Source: Urechis unicinctus
Lineage: Eukaryota > Annelida > Polychaeta > Xenopneusta > Urechidae
Assembly: GCA_034190875.2 (NCBI GenBank)
Contig: CM067343.1
Location: forward strand, 23,362,861 to 23,426,860
Direction: 5' to 3'
DNA length: 64,000 nt
Shown here: positions 49,951 to 62,864 of the stretch, in pieces
Numbering within the stretch: the stretch's first letter is position 1
How the letters are laid out: every line of letters begins with the position of its first letter
Translations under genes and position numbers: made by a program
Notes under the pieces: generated by a model
The model's input: only the letters and a program-made list of their open reading frames with translations
Database searches by the model: none
Told to the model about the DNA's origin: nothing

Positions 49951-52900
49951 ATCTGAATGGCATTAGCAACAGAGGCTAGGCTGTGATCAAAGACAGTTAG
50001 CGCAACGGTGTGCTAGTGGTTGCTAGTGTACACATTTAGATCCTTTGTATATCAGAATTGCATCTAGCCATTTGCAGAAACATTATTTTGCCCTCATGTG
50101 AATAAAGAATGTCCCAGGGAATCACTATTCTTGAACCTACCATATCCAGAGCCCCATGTAAATTTCGATGTTAGTAGATCTTCCAGTCATTTCATTACTT
50201 TTGTCAATTAATAGCGTTAGTGACTCAACAAAATCTTCGAAATTCATTATTGAGTAATTAGGTTGCGGAATTTACAGGGTGGCTTTCCGTAAATGTATTT
50301 TTCTCTGATATAGAATTCATAATATTAAACAAATATTCTGTAACCGAGGATAGCGCAGTAGGAAAGAAAAACATTGACGCGTGTATATTACGCCTTTTGA
50401 ATCGGTGGATTATGTTTTTGTGAAGAGGGTAGTGCTAGGGTAATTCTGACACTATGGAGAAAATAAACTGTCTGTCTATGAGATCAATACATACACGCCA
50501 TATCTGACCAAATTAGAATAGGCTGCGATTGTATCTGATGGGAGATATCAGAGACAATTATTGAAGTTAATAGCGTGTCTGCCTATTTGATTAATGCATA
50601 TACGTCACACCTGCCCCGATTAAAATCGGCTTTAATTGTGTTTTACGATGGATATTGTATTTAATTACGCTAGTGTCGCCATCTGCGCTGGTGAATACAT
50701 TATAGCTTTCTTCATCAGCAAGGAGAAAGTGAGTCTGAGTTTGCATGCTACTTAATCAAATATGTTGCTGTAGCTGCTTATTGTTGTCTTTGCACACTTG
50801 CGCAATTACTTTATCCTTCATCATAATGGACGAATCCTACGTCGAAGGCAGTCATATTGTTATGTGCAACAACTATGCGCTCTGCACTGAAACGGAATTG
50901 CTATAACAATTTGTTATATATATATACGGTATAAAAGAACAACTAATATGCTTATTTCGCACCGCGACCGTGTTATGAGGAGCTTTATTAGCTGATCTAC
51001 TTTATTCCATATCGGCGGCAAAAATGTCATGCACAATGCACCTGCTCATTGATTACATCAAAGAAACAACATTAACAGGTGTGTAGGGGTGTCCCTGGGC
51101 TGTTCGAATGCATTATTTGGGCGTTGAGCAGTTTGTATAATGCATTAATGTAACCATATGGTACACATCAAAGTCGTTTAGTCTTTTAAATTGAAGAAAG
51201 CACTGTGATCATACACATTGTCGTGAATTCATGGAATACGCGCTGGCATAATTCTTATCTTCATTCAGCCTTTTTAGGCCATATGTCGGGTTGGAGGTTG
51301 CCAGTTAAGCTGATTACTAACAGAGTTCCAGTGTCGTCTGAAGGCATTTGCGCACTGGATGTCAACTGGATGAATCTTACCCAATAAACGGAATGACGAA
51401 AGCCAATAGGATAGAGTGAAAGAGTGCATACGGGAATGAGTGGTCAAAGAGTGAAGGTTTAATGAAAGTGTGTAGGCGAGAAAGTAGACGAGTATATATC
51501 AAATGCGTGAGCCTGTGAGTGGTAATTTGTGAGTTGATGTGGGTGTGGGTGTCATTGTGTGTGGGTGTATCGTGATTTTAAAAGGCTGACTTTCACGATG
51601 CTCTATTTGTTTATGTGAGCATAGCGGGGCTGAGGACAGATAGTTATACTCTATTTTCAGATGCTTCTGGTTATCGGAAATACTGTTAGACTAAGCAAAA
51701 TGCATATATCTGCGAGTCCAAAGTAGCGGACGAGTTTTCTCACTGAGCGGTATCCACGTGTCAGTATCAGCAGACAGAAGACACTTAATCTACTGCAGCC
51801 ATTGTTTCTTTTGTTGACAAGGCAGCAGTGTCAGCTATAGTTATGGAGAATCGAAATATTCCACGCCGCCATATGTTGTGTTAATACGCGGAATGTAGGC
51901 ATCTGACGCCGATTCTAACCATTTCGAAGATGTTTGAATTGTAAATCAATTGCCAAAAAATGATCTAGGTACATACATATTAATAACGGCGAGAGTTTTA
52001 ATTCAAGGGCCATTTTAGTATCCAACAAGCGCAAAGGCGTGGACATAATGAGAATATCCTTCGAAATAGCTTACTTCTTTGTTACTTATTGCTGACATTA
52101 TTTTGTTTCGATTATGATGTTTTACAGTGCCTAAATTCTCAATGGCATAATCTTATTCCTTCCTAATTGGCTTGTTAGCTTTCAGTTATCAGCATTTCTG
52201 GGCTCACATCTTTTCATTCCATCCACCCGCATGGATCATACAACAAGTTCTGCTCAACAAATACCCTGATAGCGGCACGTGCAGTAAAATCGAATTCAGC
52301 ACAATAAAACACGCCTGCATGTCGTAACTCAATAACAGAAGAATACACGGAGGCTACATATAATTGTGTGGGTCTTGTTTAGAAATCAATGGCTATTGCT
52401 TTGTTATAAGCTCAATGATTGGTTTGATTTTTTTTCTTATCGTCAGCAAATGATTTAGATATACCACACCGGTAAAATTCCAACATCAAAAATAATAACT
52501 ACAGTTATGTTGGGGCGTCTAAAAGTCTTTCGCTGTAATTAATGGATGGTATAGGGTTTTAGTGAGGATTGAACCTTCAATTTCAATTGTTCAATGCTCT
52601 AATAAAAGGCACCTTTCATCTATATTGTTCAAATATAACTATGTATTATCCGAATAGCACCAATATAAAAGCCAAAAGGATGGATGATTAACATGCTGAC
52701 ATGATTTATATATTTATTGTGTCTCAAGAACCTATTTGTGTGCTAAGAGTGTGCCATTTAAGAGATTAATCATAAAAAACATGCTCTAATCTTATACGAT
52801 TTTATGCACATTTAGAGCTAGGGATAATAGTATGTCCAGCGTATGTACAAGTACAGAGAGGCAAAGATAATGTAAGAGTGAGCGAGTGAATGATTGAAAT

Positions 52901-53730
52901 TGGCCTGTACACAGATGATGTATTCATACAGATGTTAATAATTATAAATCGGAAATGGTGGATGCATAATGGTGGTGATATACTACAATGGTGGATTCTT
53001 ACCTATATTTACATCTCCATATTGGCGTGGAAATATACATATACATAATTCGGGCTAATGATATCTGGTAAATACGAATGAGCATTACTAATTGTACCAA
53101 ATATATGCTCAAAATCATTGTAGATGTTGAAATTGCCGGCGTGGATTTTGCAATAGTTTACTTGTATAACCTAATACTATTTGGATTCTAGACCTGGTAC
53201 TATTACATCACAGTTAACCTCATATGCACCGCAATATATTCACTTGATTTGTTTGAACGTACATGATGTTAATGACTCACAACGATACGTGCCTCTTGGC
53301 CCCATACACGCAACTGTTGAGTGAAAAATTCTATAATGATCTTCAATTTCGCATCATATCATACCTGCTCAGCGATAACTTTGCCAATATACCAATATAG
53401 CTAACAATACAAGCACACACCGCCAACGTTTTCAATGACATTCGCATAAGTTTGCATTCATTCGACAAATGCGAACCATCCAGTAACAACGGGATTGTAC
53501 TGCAAACAACTTAGCTTATTCTGTATTTATATTGATCACTGCCAAAGAGAACCTCTTAGTAGCTGTATAGTTTTTTCATCATCGTTGTTCACTTATGATG
53601 TTCGTCTTACCAATGTATTGTAGTACAGAAAAGAACGTTTTGCCGACAAATTATTAATATAGCATGTTGTGTCACATAACTGCTTCTAGTCCACTACGCG
53701 AAGTCAGTTACAATACCAAGGGAACTTTTT
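49951..53730. other. Unrecognised DNA with faint internal repeats
   Basis: AT-rich and without coding signals. The stretch 51,000-51,110 resembles 55,110-55,225 (see the E-box inverted pair). A GTGAGTG-rich patch at 51,405-51,570 resembles 55,490-55,560 in composition. No other match found. Confidence 0.4.
51035..51083. repeat. CACCTG...CAGGTG inverted pair, copy 1
   Basis: Reads gcacctgctcattg, a spacer with acatcaaa, then acattaacaggtgtg. The ends are inverted copies of an E-box (CACCTG/CAGGTG). A close relative lies at 55,156-55,202 (acacctgttcattg ... aactacaggtgtg), with half-copies ending in ttacaggtg at about 54,826 and 55,826. Confidence 0.5.
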
Positions 53731-53734
53731 GGCA

Positions 53735-54255
53735 ATTGTTCAGAATAGGAGAGATCCTAGAAGTCAAACCACATGGCATTAGAAACTTCTTAGTGGTATT
53801 GGATGGGAAATAGTGTTTCCTGCTCCATTAAACACGGGCCCAACTTGTTCCACCTACGATGTTAGATTTGACATTTTATATCGAATGCAACTGTTATGAA
53901 CAACAGTGATTACACACATATATATTCATATATTATAAATGCTCTGACAATGACAGCGTAAACTCGTTCAATTACACCAATACTGCTAATTTGTAAACAC
54001 CGAAAGAAGATTCCCTCTCAATCTTTACGGTACCTATGTCATAGAAATGTGCGGAATGACTTTATCAGACACACAGCATTGGCATCCAAGCGGGCGTTTT
54101 TGAAAACACCCTTAGCACATAATAGATGCCAAACTAGATCAACCAAAAGACACAATTATATATGTTAGTAATAAATGCCCAAGAATCCCGTTTAAACCAA
54201 CTACCAAGAAAAAGAAGTGCCAATGCTTCATCATTTGTCTTCAGGGGGTGCTTTC

Positions 54256-54291
<36 letters not shown>

Positions 54292-56755
54292 ACTCTCTCT
54301 CTCTCTTTCCCTCTCTCTCTTTCTCTCTCTCTTTGTGATAAACTGATTCATTTAAACTAACAGGATGCTTTTTACATTGCAGGTGCAGATGTGAAGAAAT
54401 ATCGCTGCCATCAGGAGAGAATTAGTGGGTTTGGATTATTGAGGGAAGATTTATGGATACTGAGGTCGTGGGCGTCGTAGTTTGCAAAGTCAACGCTAAG
54501 CTCTTGAATTAATAATGTTTATAAGTTAATCATAACCCAACATGCTGTAAGAAGCAAACTTCTTTCATAACGATGATCAAATATGCTCCTGCCATGTTCA
54601 TCACAACATATAAATATCGATTTCAACATTTCTTGATGATCTTTTCTACTGAAAAATTAATTGCGGAAATGTTACCATAAGCGAAACGATGGATGTATTA
54701 TTTCATTGCTCAAGCTATGCCGTTTTCAAGGAGCAACGCAGCATGTCATTAAGTAGAATCATTGTGCGTTCGCAATGGTTCATGCTTGATCAATGACCTC
54801 CGGTATTATTAAGCTATTTACAGGTGATTACCATTATATGATCTACCATGGCTGCTCCAACGACTGCCGAAGTTCAGATCAGGATTAAGCAGAGCCAACA
54901 CAAGAGCAGTATTGCACATTAATTCGAAATGAATGTCATTTGATAGCCTTAAACTCACAGTAAAAGTATATGTGTATGTAGATAAGATCGACGGAGTTAA
55001 ATGTAAACGAGTGAGTATTCGCGCTGCTCGTTCTGAGTTACTTGTGTGAATGTGCTTGCGTTAGCCATTATAGAATGTATATACCAAATATTTTGTATCT
55101 GATAATACAGTTGTTGTCAACAAATGAGCTCAACGGCGGATAGTTTTTAGATGCAACACCTGTTCATTGCCTACATCAAAAAAGCAATAACTACAGGTGT
55201 GAGAGTCTTTCAGGTGAATAAATGGACGTCACACGATTTATTTTCAGATTGTTTAACTTTCGATTTTAATTTAATTTTGCTCTGATCAACATCACTTTCA
55301 AGGCTTTGCCGTCAATAACGCTGGAACAGAACTACGATTTATTTGAATCACCCAAAGGCATCGACGCAAAAGAAAAATGCTGTGATGATAGCCATGGTTC
55401 ATATCATAATTGCTATGCATCGATTATTCATACATCATTGTCGACAAGATAACAGCTAGGCGTATGGAGTACGCCTCGCTGATATTCCACCAACGAGGGT
55501 GAGAGAGTGAGTCACCGATTTGAGGGTGCGTTTGAGTACATGAGTCAGTGTAAGTTTTCGTTCACACTGCTTGCTCGATCCGTACAGATGCATACTCCAT
55601 CCCCTCTCCATCGTTTGTTTACTGTGAGCAATACCTAATTGGTAAGAGAAGAGTGCGTTTCATATGGCTTAACAGAAAACTATCGTATGAAAATAGCTTA
55701 ACAACATTCGCAACCTTCGCGTACAGTTTTCCTATGTTGTTATGCAACGCGGCGAAGCTGCTGACTTGAGTATTGATATCCACGTACACGAGATGTGCAG
55801 CAATGACGGATTATTAAATTACAGGTGTACACTTGTAAGTATCATCTATTACTGTGGCATATGGAAGGTGGCAAATATTGGAGTGCATGAATGATACATC
55901 AAAATGCAGCTAAGACCATATTAATTATAACTGCAGGCAATGTGAGAACTATTTTACAATGTACTCAGCAATAATGAAATTGCTGATTCGTATATTCTCT
56001 CACCCTGTAACTATATATTTACATATACCAGAACGTAGCATACTAGCATACCTAGTAACCACACGCCACAAATGATGACAAGAGCATGTGATGATCGTTG
56101 CTTGAATCGGAGGGATGACAAGATACCAGAAAACCAGGAAACAAATGGATGGTATCTGATTTACTTTGGTCGGATCGTGACAGAACGACAAACACATAAT
56201 GTGTGTCGTCGTTGCCCGATAAAAGCCTTATAGCAAATGTGTTTGTACCGTTATCGCAATGAACATTGAGTTCATGTACATTTTGGTTGTGTCGTATAGT
56301 AAATTTATTTGCATTGCAAATAATATGATGAATTGATAAATGACAAACGGAGCATATGGCACATACTCGCATTATGGGTACCTAACCTTATCTTCATCAC
56401 ACTAGTAAAACCTATATGATTAACTGTGGATAAAGTGGCAGGTACGCAGGACAGGGAAGACTATTGAACCAAACCACCATGCTTTAGGAACTTAACGGTG
56501 GATGGTTTTTGCTCTTCCATTAATAGTATTACATCAATGATTTTCAATCGAGTCTTGGTGGTAAATGCATCACAAATGTAATAACACTTGTTTAACCCTG
56601 CGTCAGAGCAACTAACAACTGACAAATTTAATCTAATAATATGACTACAAGTATTATACATCAAGCTGCAATGACAGCATGTGCTCGTCTAGTTACACGC
56701 AGGAAATCAGTCCAAATGGACCCCATATTTACAGACACTCATCATTTGTTTAGTG
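53735..56755 (+). repeat. Two diverged repeat units (53,735-54,240 and 56,440-56,755)
   Basis: Matches are short but in order: a stretch with catggcattagaaacttctt (53,772-53,791) resembles catgctttaggaacttaacg (56,478-56,497), followed by gatggg/gatggt, tccatta, aatgacagc (53,949 and 56,670), cgttcaattacac/cgtctagttacac and catcatttgt (54,229 and 56,740). The second unit is shorter. The match is weak enough that an alignment is needed to confirm it. Confidence 0.4.
54252..54334 (+). repeat. (CT)n microsatellite with GT and TT interruptions
   Basis: About 83 bases of CTCTGT/CTCT/CTTT polypyrimidine, next to the end of the first diverged unit. The purine-pyrimidine strand bias could allow triplex DNA. 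Confidence 0.95.
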
Positions 56756-57218
56756 GTTTGTTTGATATATGCATAAAGCGCAATGGAAGGTATAATGTAA
56801 GATTAGGCGCAAGATAACGTGCTTTAATGTGATAAGTATTGTTATTACTCAAACGGTATCAGTTTGAGGACGATTCCATAGTTGAAAAAGTTTACTATTA
56901 ACATACCACCTTGCAAATTATACCATCATCTACAAATCTTCAAACCCAGTGCTGATTAGAGCCTTCATTTCGATCTACATCTGACTTTGCCAGTATGAGG
57001 TGTGGTAAGCGTTGATTAGGCTTGTCCATTTAGTAGATAAAACTTTGTAATCATTATGGCGACCGCAATGATACAGAACTCAGTCAGCTACATTGGGCCT
57101 ACCACATGGGGTCCTCTAAAATCCCACCTATGCGATAAACTAGACCCACTATCGGTCGTTTAAGAGGGAAATATAACATTATGTCAGAATGAACAAAACT
57201 CTCACATCAATTCAATGC
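54335..57218. other. Mostly unrecognised DNA
   Basis: Apart from the second diverged unit (56,440-56,755) and the E-box inverted pair (55,156-55,202), I see no gene, RNA or repeat. A 106-codon minus frame at 56,052-56,372 overlaps another frame and has no motif. Confidence 0.4.
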
Positions 57219-57918
57219 ACAATATTGCCAACATACAGTTGATAGGCAATGAGAGCGTTGAATCAGCAGCAATCAAAGCATACTCTACAACCTTACGCAA
57301 TTTCAGGGGAAGGATTTACTTATACGGGTAAAGCCATAATCGATGAATGGTATTAGTAGGCGTTCTGTAATGCGTCCCTGGCACCATTTGGTTACGCGTT
57401 GTGTATTGCATGTGGAATCAACACGGTATCGACCAACTAGTATTGTCAACAGTGGTGATTTTTTTGGCCACTTCTCCATGAATTTTTTCAACTGTTACCA
57501 TTTAAACGAAACACAGGAACTGTTAATAACATGCAATTAGTAATTCCCTGGGCAAAATTATTTGATATAAACATATCACGTAAAATAAAGGAAATATAAT
57601 TGAAATTGAATAAGGATATATCAATTGCCATATTATGAGTAACACGGACAGTGTAAATATTGCTCCAATATATGGTAATAATAAGATACGAATATCTCGC
57701 ATATTCAAATCCAAACCCTCGAATTGGGCTATGCTTAAGTGTTGCATTCGATTTGGCAATTAAGTGAATCGTTGGCCTTGACATTCTGCACGCTAATTGC
57801 TTCATAATGTTGAGGCAAGCGTAGGAAAGTAAAAAAAGTGCACCTGTGTTTGTTCATGGATGATTGAATTATGGCGTAGGTATATCAGATTTAAATGCTC
57901 GTTAAAACGTTACAACGA
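57219..57918 (+). repeat. Unit U, copy 1
   Basis: The stretch 57,219-57,672 matches 60,745-61,206, and 57,859-57,918 matches 61,208-61,266, at about 90-95% by eye, far closer than the X/Y/Z modules. About 190 bp (57,672-57,859) are missing from copy 2. Both copies keep a 62-66 codon plus frame (57,343 and 60,877) with shared GDFxGHFSMN, but its coding nature is doubtful. Confidence 0.9.
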
Positions 57919-58730
57919 CCCGGATCGTTAACTCACGCATAGGACTATCGTCTACATATGTGTGCGTTATTGCATAACAAACCTACACTGAGCTATAATA
58001 GGTGTTTATGTATTACTATATACTAAGACAAAGGACGTTGTTTGGTAGAATCGGATATAGCGATATAATATGTTGAAGACGAACTTGTGCCTTGTATTTG
58101 AATGACTGTAAATAAATGGGTTACCACTTCTAAATTGAGAGCCATTGTCAATTGAGCAAAACAAGACATCTTGCCTTTCAAGTATTTTAGCAATCGGCTT
58201 CGTCATACGCAAGCCAAATTAAGATGTTATTGACGCCAATACGAAATAGTGAAAATGAGATATAGACATGTTTGTTTGTAACCTACCATGTTGATGACAG
58301 TTGGTCAACAAAGATTTCATATATATGCGCTGTATTTTAATTTTTGAAGGCACTCATGCTACAAAAAATGGTTAACAAATTGATGGTCCGATATCACATG
58401 ATTATAAGTATAAAGGTAACCGTATCACCGACGAGATGCGATAACATCTGGAGGGACTTCAGCAACAACTGAACATATCGTATTTATCCACACAAACATT
58501 AGCCTAAGGTCAATGTGCGCTTATATGTGCTTACGGATTGAAAAGTTCTGTTTTTAATTATCTTATCCCATGGGAGAGCAACATTGATATTCGATAAACC
58601 ATATGTTGGACAATTGACGATTTACATCAGCTATCACAGTGATAAGACTATCACAACGACACAATAATTCAATGAGTTTTGAGAAACATATGTTCAGATT
58701 ATGATTCTTGGTGGTGTATATGAGAGGCTG
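57919..58730. other. Single-copy stretch between U and A, nothing recognised
   Basis: Absent from the second U/A unit, where the U sequence joins at 61,265 straight to the sequence found at 59,466. No coding or repeat signal was seen. Confidence 0.4.
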
Positions 58731-58732
58731 AA

Positions 58733-59466
58733 TTAAACCAGCTTTACTGATATCGAGCATGATTGTAACTAATTATCAAATATATGTCGGAGCAAACGCC
58801 TTGCAAACAAAAATAATTATTTGAAAGCATTTTCTCTTTAGCTAAACCAATGTCTGAAGAAATATTTTCCATGGCGAAACCTAAGGCTAGAGTTGGACAT
58901 TTATGGCCGTGTTCATCACGCCGATATTAATTGTACGAGTATCCATGCATACATGCATTGTTTGCATGAGGGTATGTGTCTTTGGGTGCTGTTAAGCGAC
59001 ACAAGTCCAGCCATTGTCTTGAATGGTTCTGTGTGCAACATACTAGAACAAATAATCAGAATATTTGAAGCATTAATACATATATATAAGTGACAGATGC
59101 CTGCTCGTAAGGTGAATCCATACGCAAGTTGTGATCTATTTGATGCTCTGAAATTACATTTACACCTCTTTTATGGAACAGACAAAGAAACGCGCAGCAT
59201 TGCACATTGAAGAATATAATTGAGTTGCACAAGAACGAAATGAGAGCCCCTCTGAACGCAATCATATTTAGAACGCATTTCAACACAATAAGATGATATA
59301 ATCTCGTCACCATAGAACCAGACGAATGCCGAGTGTATTGATAAACTTTCTTACTTAAGGCATAATAGGGCTGTCGACGAAGCTTCCAATGTAATTTGAA
59401 GCCTCATCCATCTGCTAGTTCCGATCCTCTTGATTTATTTGATATGCCCCGGGGTCACATAGACCA
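58733..59466 (+). repeat. Unit A, copy 1
   Basis: Begins accagctttactgatat and ends near gatatgccccggggtca. Copy 2 is 59,466-59,750 (5' part) and copy 3 is 61,265-61,990. Shared landmarks are gcatgattgtaac, gcaaac(g/t)ccttgcaa, tgtctgaagaaatattttt, ccatgcatacatg, and the tail aatttgaagcctcatcc...tgctagttccgatcctctt. The tail also resembles 24,105-24,165 and 47,035-47,090 in module Z, at about 70%. Confidence 0.85.
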
Positions 59467-59750
59467 CAGGTCTTTAACAATAAGTTTCAAGAAATTCCGA
59501 GAGGCAATGTGGAACCAGCTTTATTGATATCTAGCATGATTGTAACAAATTATCAACTATATATATATCGGCGCAAACGCCTTGCAACCAAAAGAAGTTA
59601 TTTGAAGGCATTTTTCTCTAGCTAAATCATTGTCTGAAGAAATATTTTTTATAGCGCAACCTAGGGCTAGAGTAGTACAGTAATGGCAGTGCTCATAACG
59701 CAGATATTAATTATATCCATGCATACATGATTATATCGTTTTGCACATGA
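59466..59750 (+). repeat. Unit A, copy 2 (5' part)
   Basis: Starts acaggtctttaac and follows copy 3 (61,265) closely, including the longer start with aagaaattc(c/t)gagag. It breaks off after tatccatgcatacatga. Confidence 0.85.
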
Positions 59751-59927
59751 TACATCCAATTTCAATAAAAAAAGGACGATCGCTAGTAAGAAATCACTGC
59801 AAAAGTATGCCTAGTTGAGTCTTGAACTGAGTAATTATGTGCCATCAATACCAGGAAGTGTCTTAGCTGTCACGCTGCACATTACGATAGTAATTGTCAT
59901 GCTTTATAAGTGAGGTGTGAGGAGGAT
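59751..59927. other. Short spacer, nothing recognised
   Basis: No gene or repeat seen. Confidence 0.4.
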
Positions 59928-59953
59928 GAATATATATATATATATATATATAG

Positions 59954-59984
<31 letters not shown>

Positions 59985-60097
59985 TATATAGGGAGATAGA
60001 TATACATATGGAGATATAGGGATATATATATAGATAGAGAAATATTTATTTTTACATAGAGATCTATAGATATACAGATATATTAGAAAAGAGATAG

Positions 60098-60138
<41 letters not shown>

Positions 60139-60173
60139 AATATATATCTATATATATTTCCATATATATATAG

Positions 60174-60204
<31 letters not shown>

Positions 60205-60256
60205 GATCTCTATATATATATATATTCTAAATATATAAATTTATATATATATTTAT
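59928..60256. repeat. Compound TA/TAGA microsatellite
   Basis: About 330 bases of TATA with GATA/GAGA interruptions, including self-complementary arms around 60,100-60,230. Probably unstable in length. Confidence 0.95.
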
Positions 60257-60744
60257 TAATCCCTGCAATAATAAAATCCAAGATACATAGTCGTTTTGCG
60301 TAGAAAAAATGTTCAATCATGAATATAAATGCTTGCTGGTTAAGAATCAGGTCAAACTACTCGTTACATATATAATAGCTGTCCATGTTGCTCAGCCAAG
60401 CAATCAAAGTAACCATAAACCAATTACTGCTTGATACTGATGGTAAGCCTCGCATATCTGGCTGTATATTCATTAAAGACTACAATTCCACAGTTCAAAG
60501 GTAGGATCCTATCAGCGTAGCGCCAAATGGCTACCTGCCCGGATGCATCCGGTGTTAAATTAACCGAGCATTGAAGAATCCATTGTAGCAAAGTTTTATA
60601 GCCTCGAATAGGTTGCTGTTGTGTTTCCTTGCCTTTTCTTGTGTACGCTGGATAACATGCTGTGAAGCCAAGTTTCTACCACGAGCATTCATATCACACA
60701 CTGCAATAACCTTGTTCTTGTGGAAGAACTAGTAATATTGTAGA
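60257..60744. other. Spacer between the microsatellite and U copy 2
   Basis: No recognisable feature. It contains a somewhat GC-richer patch at 60,500-60,560 with no identified partner. Confidence 0.4.
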
Positions 60745-61266
60745 AACAATATTCCGACATACAATTGCTAGGCAATGGGAAAATTAGTAGCGTTGAATCA
60801 GCAGCAATCAAAGTATACTCTACACCCTTACGTAAATTCAGGGGAAGGATTACTTATACAGGTAAAACCATAATCGATGAATGGTATTTGCAGGCGTTCT
60901 GTGATGCGTCCTTGTCACCATTGGGTTACGCGTTGTGTATTGCATGTGGAATTACCACGGTATAGACCAACTAGTATTGCCAACAGTGGTGATTTTGTTG
61001 GCCACTTCTCCATGAATTCTTTCAACTGTTACCATTTAAACGAAACACAGAAACTGTTAATAACATGCAATTAGTAATTCCCTGGGCAAAGTAATGTTAT
61101 ATAAACACATCACGTAAAATAAAGGAAATATAATTGAAATTGAACAAGGATATATCAATCGCCATATTATGAGTAACACGGACAGTGTAAATAATGCTCC
61201 AATGTATAAATGATTGAATTATGGCGTAGGCATATAAGATTTAAATGCTTGTTAAACGTTACAACA
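60745..61266 (+). repeat. Unit U, copy 2
   Basis: Close copy of 57,219-57,918 with about 190 bp missing at 61,207. It leads directly into unit A copy 3, while copy 1 is followed by 1.5 kb of other DNA before the matching A sequence. Confidence 0.9.
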
Positions 61267-61990
61267 GGTCTTTAATAATAAGTATCAAGAAATTCTGAGA
61301 GACAGAGTGGAACCAGCTTTATTGATATATATCATGATTGTAACTAATTCTCAACTATATATATATCGGCGCAAACTCCTTGCAACCAAAGAAAATTATT
61401 TGAAGGCATTTTCTCTCTAGCTAAAGCATTGTCTGAAGAAATATTTTTCATAGCGCAACCTAGGGATAGTGTAGTACAGTAATTCTATCCATGCATACAT
61501 GCATTGTTTGCATGAGGGTGTCTTTTGGTGCTGTTAAACGACACACGTTCAGCTATTTTCTAGAATGGTTCTGTCTGCAACATACTAGAACAAATAATCA
61601 GAATGTTTGCAGCATTAACATCTATAACAGTGGCAGAAGTCTGCTCTTAAAGTGAATCCATAGGCAAGTTGTGCTCTATTTGAGGCTCGGAAATTACATT
61701 TATACCTCTGCTATGGAACAGACACAGATACGCGCAGCATTGCACATTGAGGAAAATAATTGAATTGCAGAAGGACGGATGAGGGCGCATATTAAGTACG
61801 CATTTCGACACAATGAAATGATATAATCACGTCACCATGGAACCAGACGAATGCCAAGTCTATTGATGAACCTTCTTACTTGCGGCATAATAAGGCGGTC
61901 GACGAAGCTTCAAATATAATTTGAAGCCTCATCCCCCTGCTAGTTCCGATCCTCTTGATTTGGTTGATATGCCCTAGGGTCAAATTGACC
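61265..61990 (+). repeat. Unit A, copy 3
   Basis: Full-length A unit, closer at its 5' end to copy 2 than to copy 1. It ends at gatatgccctagggtca; after that the similarity to copy 1 is lost. Confidence 0.85.
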
Positions 61991-62860
61991 ATAAGTTTTT
62001 CACAGTGCCCATGTCTAAAAATATCTTGACAGATGGTAGATGCCCTTTACTGCCCAGGGCGTAAATGATTAACTATGAGAAGAATGTAATATCAGAATAA
62101 CTTGAATAATGCTTTGTGCTCCTCTGTCAACTAATGCTGTATCTTTAGGGCTGTCGTGGGCGGTTCTCACATAATTGATAATACATATCATGTTAACGTG
62201 CTTTCAGTCAGTATAGCTGGGCTAGGATCATAAACGTCGAGCATGTGCCATGACGACTTAGTAAGATTCATAAACGTCGAGCATGGCCCATGAGGTCTTA
62301 GGCAGGGATTAAAACAGATGACAATTAACTAATTACTTATTCAGAAGGTATGATACAGTTCAGCCTCGAGCAGACGATGGCTGTTGTTTCTTTATGCTTA
62401 AGAAGCGACCTGTTTTTGCCTGTATTGTGGCGGTGCACATCAATATTAGTTGTGATAAGATTTAAGTGGCATTCTCTAACATCAATTTTAACATTCTACA
62501 TTGTTCTGCCAACAACTCTAGAAACCTCGCACACCCAATGAAACGCCCATGTGCTACTATCGTTCTATTACACCTCATATGTGTTGGCCAACTTATTATG
62601 TGAAGCACGAAGCATGATAAAGTTTTGTATTGTTACATGGTGAGAATATGATCACAATGCAAAGTACTGGTATTGTACAGCACCATAGCATGCAACCAAA
62701 TATCAGTTGCATCGTTTAAAATGCTTCTTGGGTTCCCGCAAATATGAGTTAGAAACGACTTTTATTCCATTTTGCAAATATTGTCTAACTGGCCATAACT
62801 TAATGCCACCTTTTGATATTTCGTGTAATATATCAACAAACGGAGCGATAACTGAAAAAT
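61991..62860. other. Mostly unrecognised DNA upstream of the LINE
   Basis: Holds a two-copy 40-bp tandem repeat (62,226-62,304). A hydrophobic 63-codon frame at 62,350-62,541 has no recognised motif. Confidence 0.4.
62226..62304 (+). repeat. Two-copy 40-bp tandem repeat
   Basis: Both copies contain tcataaacgtcgagcatg followed by (t)g(c)cccatgA and a cttag end, offset by 40 bases. Confidence 0.85.
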
Positions 62861-62864
62861 GTGA

